A DNA stretch of 14,145 nt, taken from positions 1 to 14,145 of the forward strand of contig CAMDKE010000025.1 in the NCBI GenBank assembly GCA_945901215.1, written 5' to 3'. The position numbers and the translations under genes are program-made. The notes below the pieces were generated by a model, which saw only the letters and a program-made list of their open reading frames with translations, was not told the DNA's origin and made no database searches. The stretch comes from Comamonas sp. lk. Its GTDB lineage: Bacteria > Pseudomonadota > Gammaproteobacteria > Burkholderiales > Burkholderiaceae_C. This document shows positions 13,813-14,145 of the stretch, in pieces; positions within the stretch are counted from its first letter, which is position 1; every line of letters starts with the position of its first letter.

Positions 13813-14145
13813 TTAGGGGCTAGGGGTCACGAACGCAGGGGTTGGTGGACTGCCCGCCGATAGCGTGAGCACCTCGTAACCGGTGGGGGTGACGAGCACG
13901 GTGTGCTCCCACTGCGCGGACAGAGAGCGGTCCTGGGTGACGATGGTCCAGCCATCTTTTTCCGGCCCTTCTTTGATTTCTTTGCGTCCGGCGTTGACCA
14001 TGGGTTCGATAGTGAAGGTCATGCCTTCAACCAGCATTTCCAGCGTACCGGGCCGGCCATAGTGCAGCACCTGGGGTTCTTCGTGGAAGACCTGGCCGAT
14101 GCCGTGGCCGCAGAACTCGCGCACCACCGAGTAGCCCTGGCCTTC
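13813..14145 (-). CDS. map: Type I methionine aminopeptidase, N-terminus outside window
   Basis: Removes the initiator methionine from new proteins; essential, cytoplasmic, two-metal enzyme. Only the last 110 residues are in the window. Numbered within this fragment, the metal and catalytic residues are H14 in FCGHGIG, H21 in FHEEP, E47 in TIEPM and E80 in QWEHT, with the substrate-pocket Trp at 66 (DGWTIVT). Two metal-binding aspartates expected further upstream lie beyond the edge. The tail after the final strand (SAGSPPTPAFVTPSP) is a short proline-rich extension. The stop lies 24 bases before glnD on the same strand, so the two are probably co-transcribed. Confidence 0.96.
   Translation of the reverse strand, partial: EGQGYSVVREFCGHGIGQVFHEEPQVLHYGRPGTLEMLVEGMTFTIEPMVNAGRKEIKEGPEKDGWTIVTQDRSLSAQWEHTVLVTPTGYEVLTLSAGSPPTPAFVTPSP

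Overview
The window reads as ordinary chromosome from a high-GC betaproteobacterium, most likely Burkholderiales/Comamonadaceae (Rhodoferax/Polaromonas-like). That placement is an inference from the map-glnD linkage, the DUF3422 protein, a TRAP transporter and the protein sequences themselves; no 16S or other taxonomic marker is present. Genes are tightly packed on both strands. No tRNA, rRNA, CRISPR array or insertion sequence was seen, and no gene-free stretch exceeds 300 bases (the longest is 218).

Left block (1-4101), accessory catabolism: a GMC-family flavin oxidoreductase (minus strand, cut by the window edge) is divergent from a MocR-type regulator (GntR winged helix fused to an aminotransferase fold). 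The regulator converges on a minus-strand SDR-fold protein that carries both diagnostic motifs of halohydrin dehalogenases (T-X4-F-X-G and S-X12-Y-X3-R) instead of the usual nucleotide-binding glycine motif and Tyr-Lys pair. A classical, fully equipped NAD(P)-dependent SDR is divergent from it. Together they suggest a small alcohol, epoxide or haloalcohol module that may be controlled by the MocR protein. This is the most interesting part of the window.

Middle block (4128-8249): a DTW-domain tRNA aminocarboxypropyltransferase (TapT-like), a RidA-family protein, an uncharacterised 134-residue protein with an internal 35-residue helical repeat, a DUF3422 membrane-anchored protein, and an AbrB/VapB-PIN/VapC toxin-antitoxin pair with palindromes and direct repeats at its start.

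Right block (8298-14145), all minus strand: map (partial) -> glnD -> dctP -> dctQ -> dctM. The map-glnD pair is a conserved housekeeping arrangement. A complete TRAP transporter follows glnD after only 48 bases, with 6- and 10-base gaps between its own genes; its binding protein carries a Tat-like signal.
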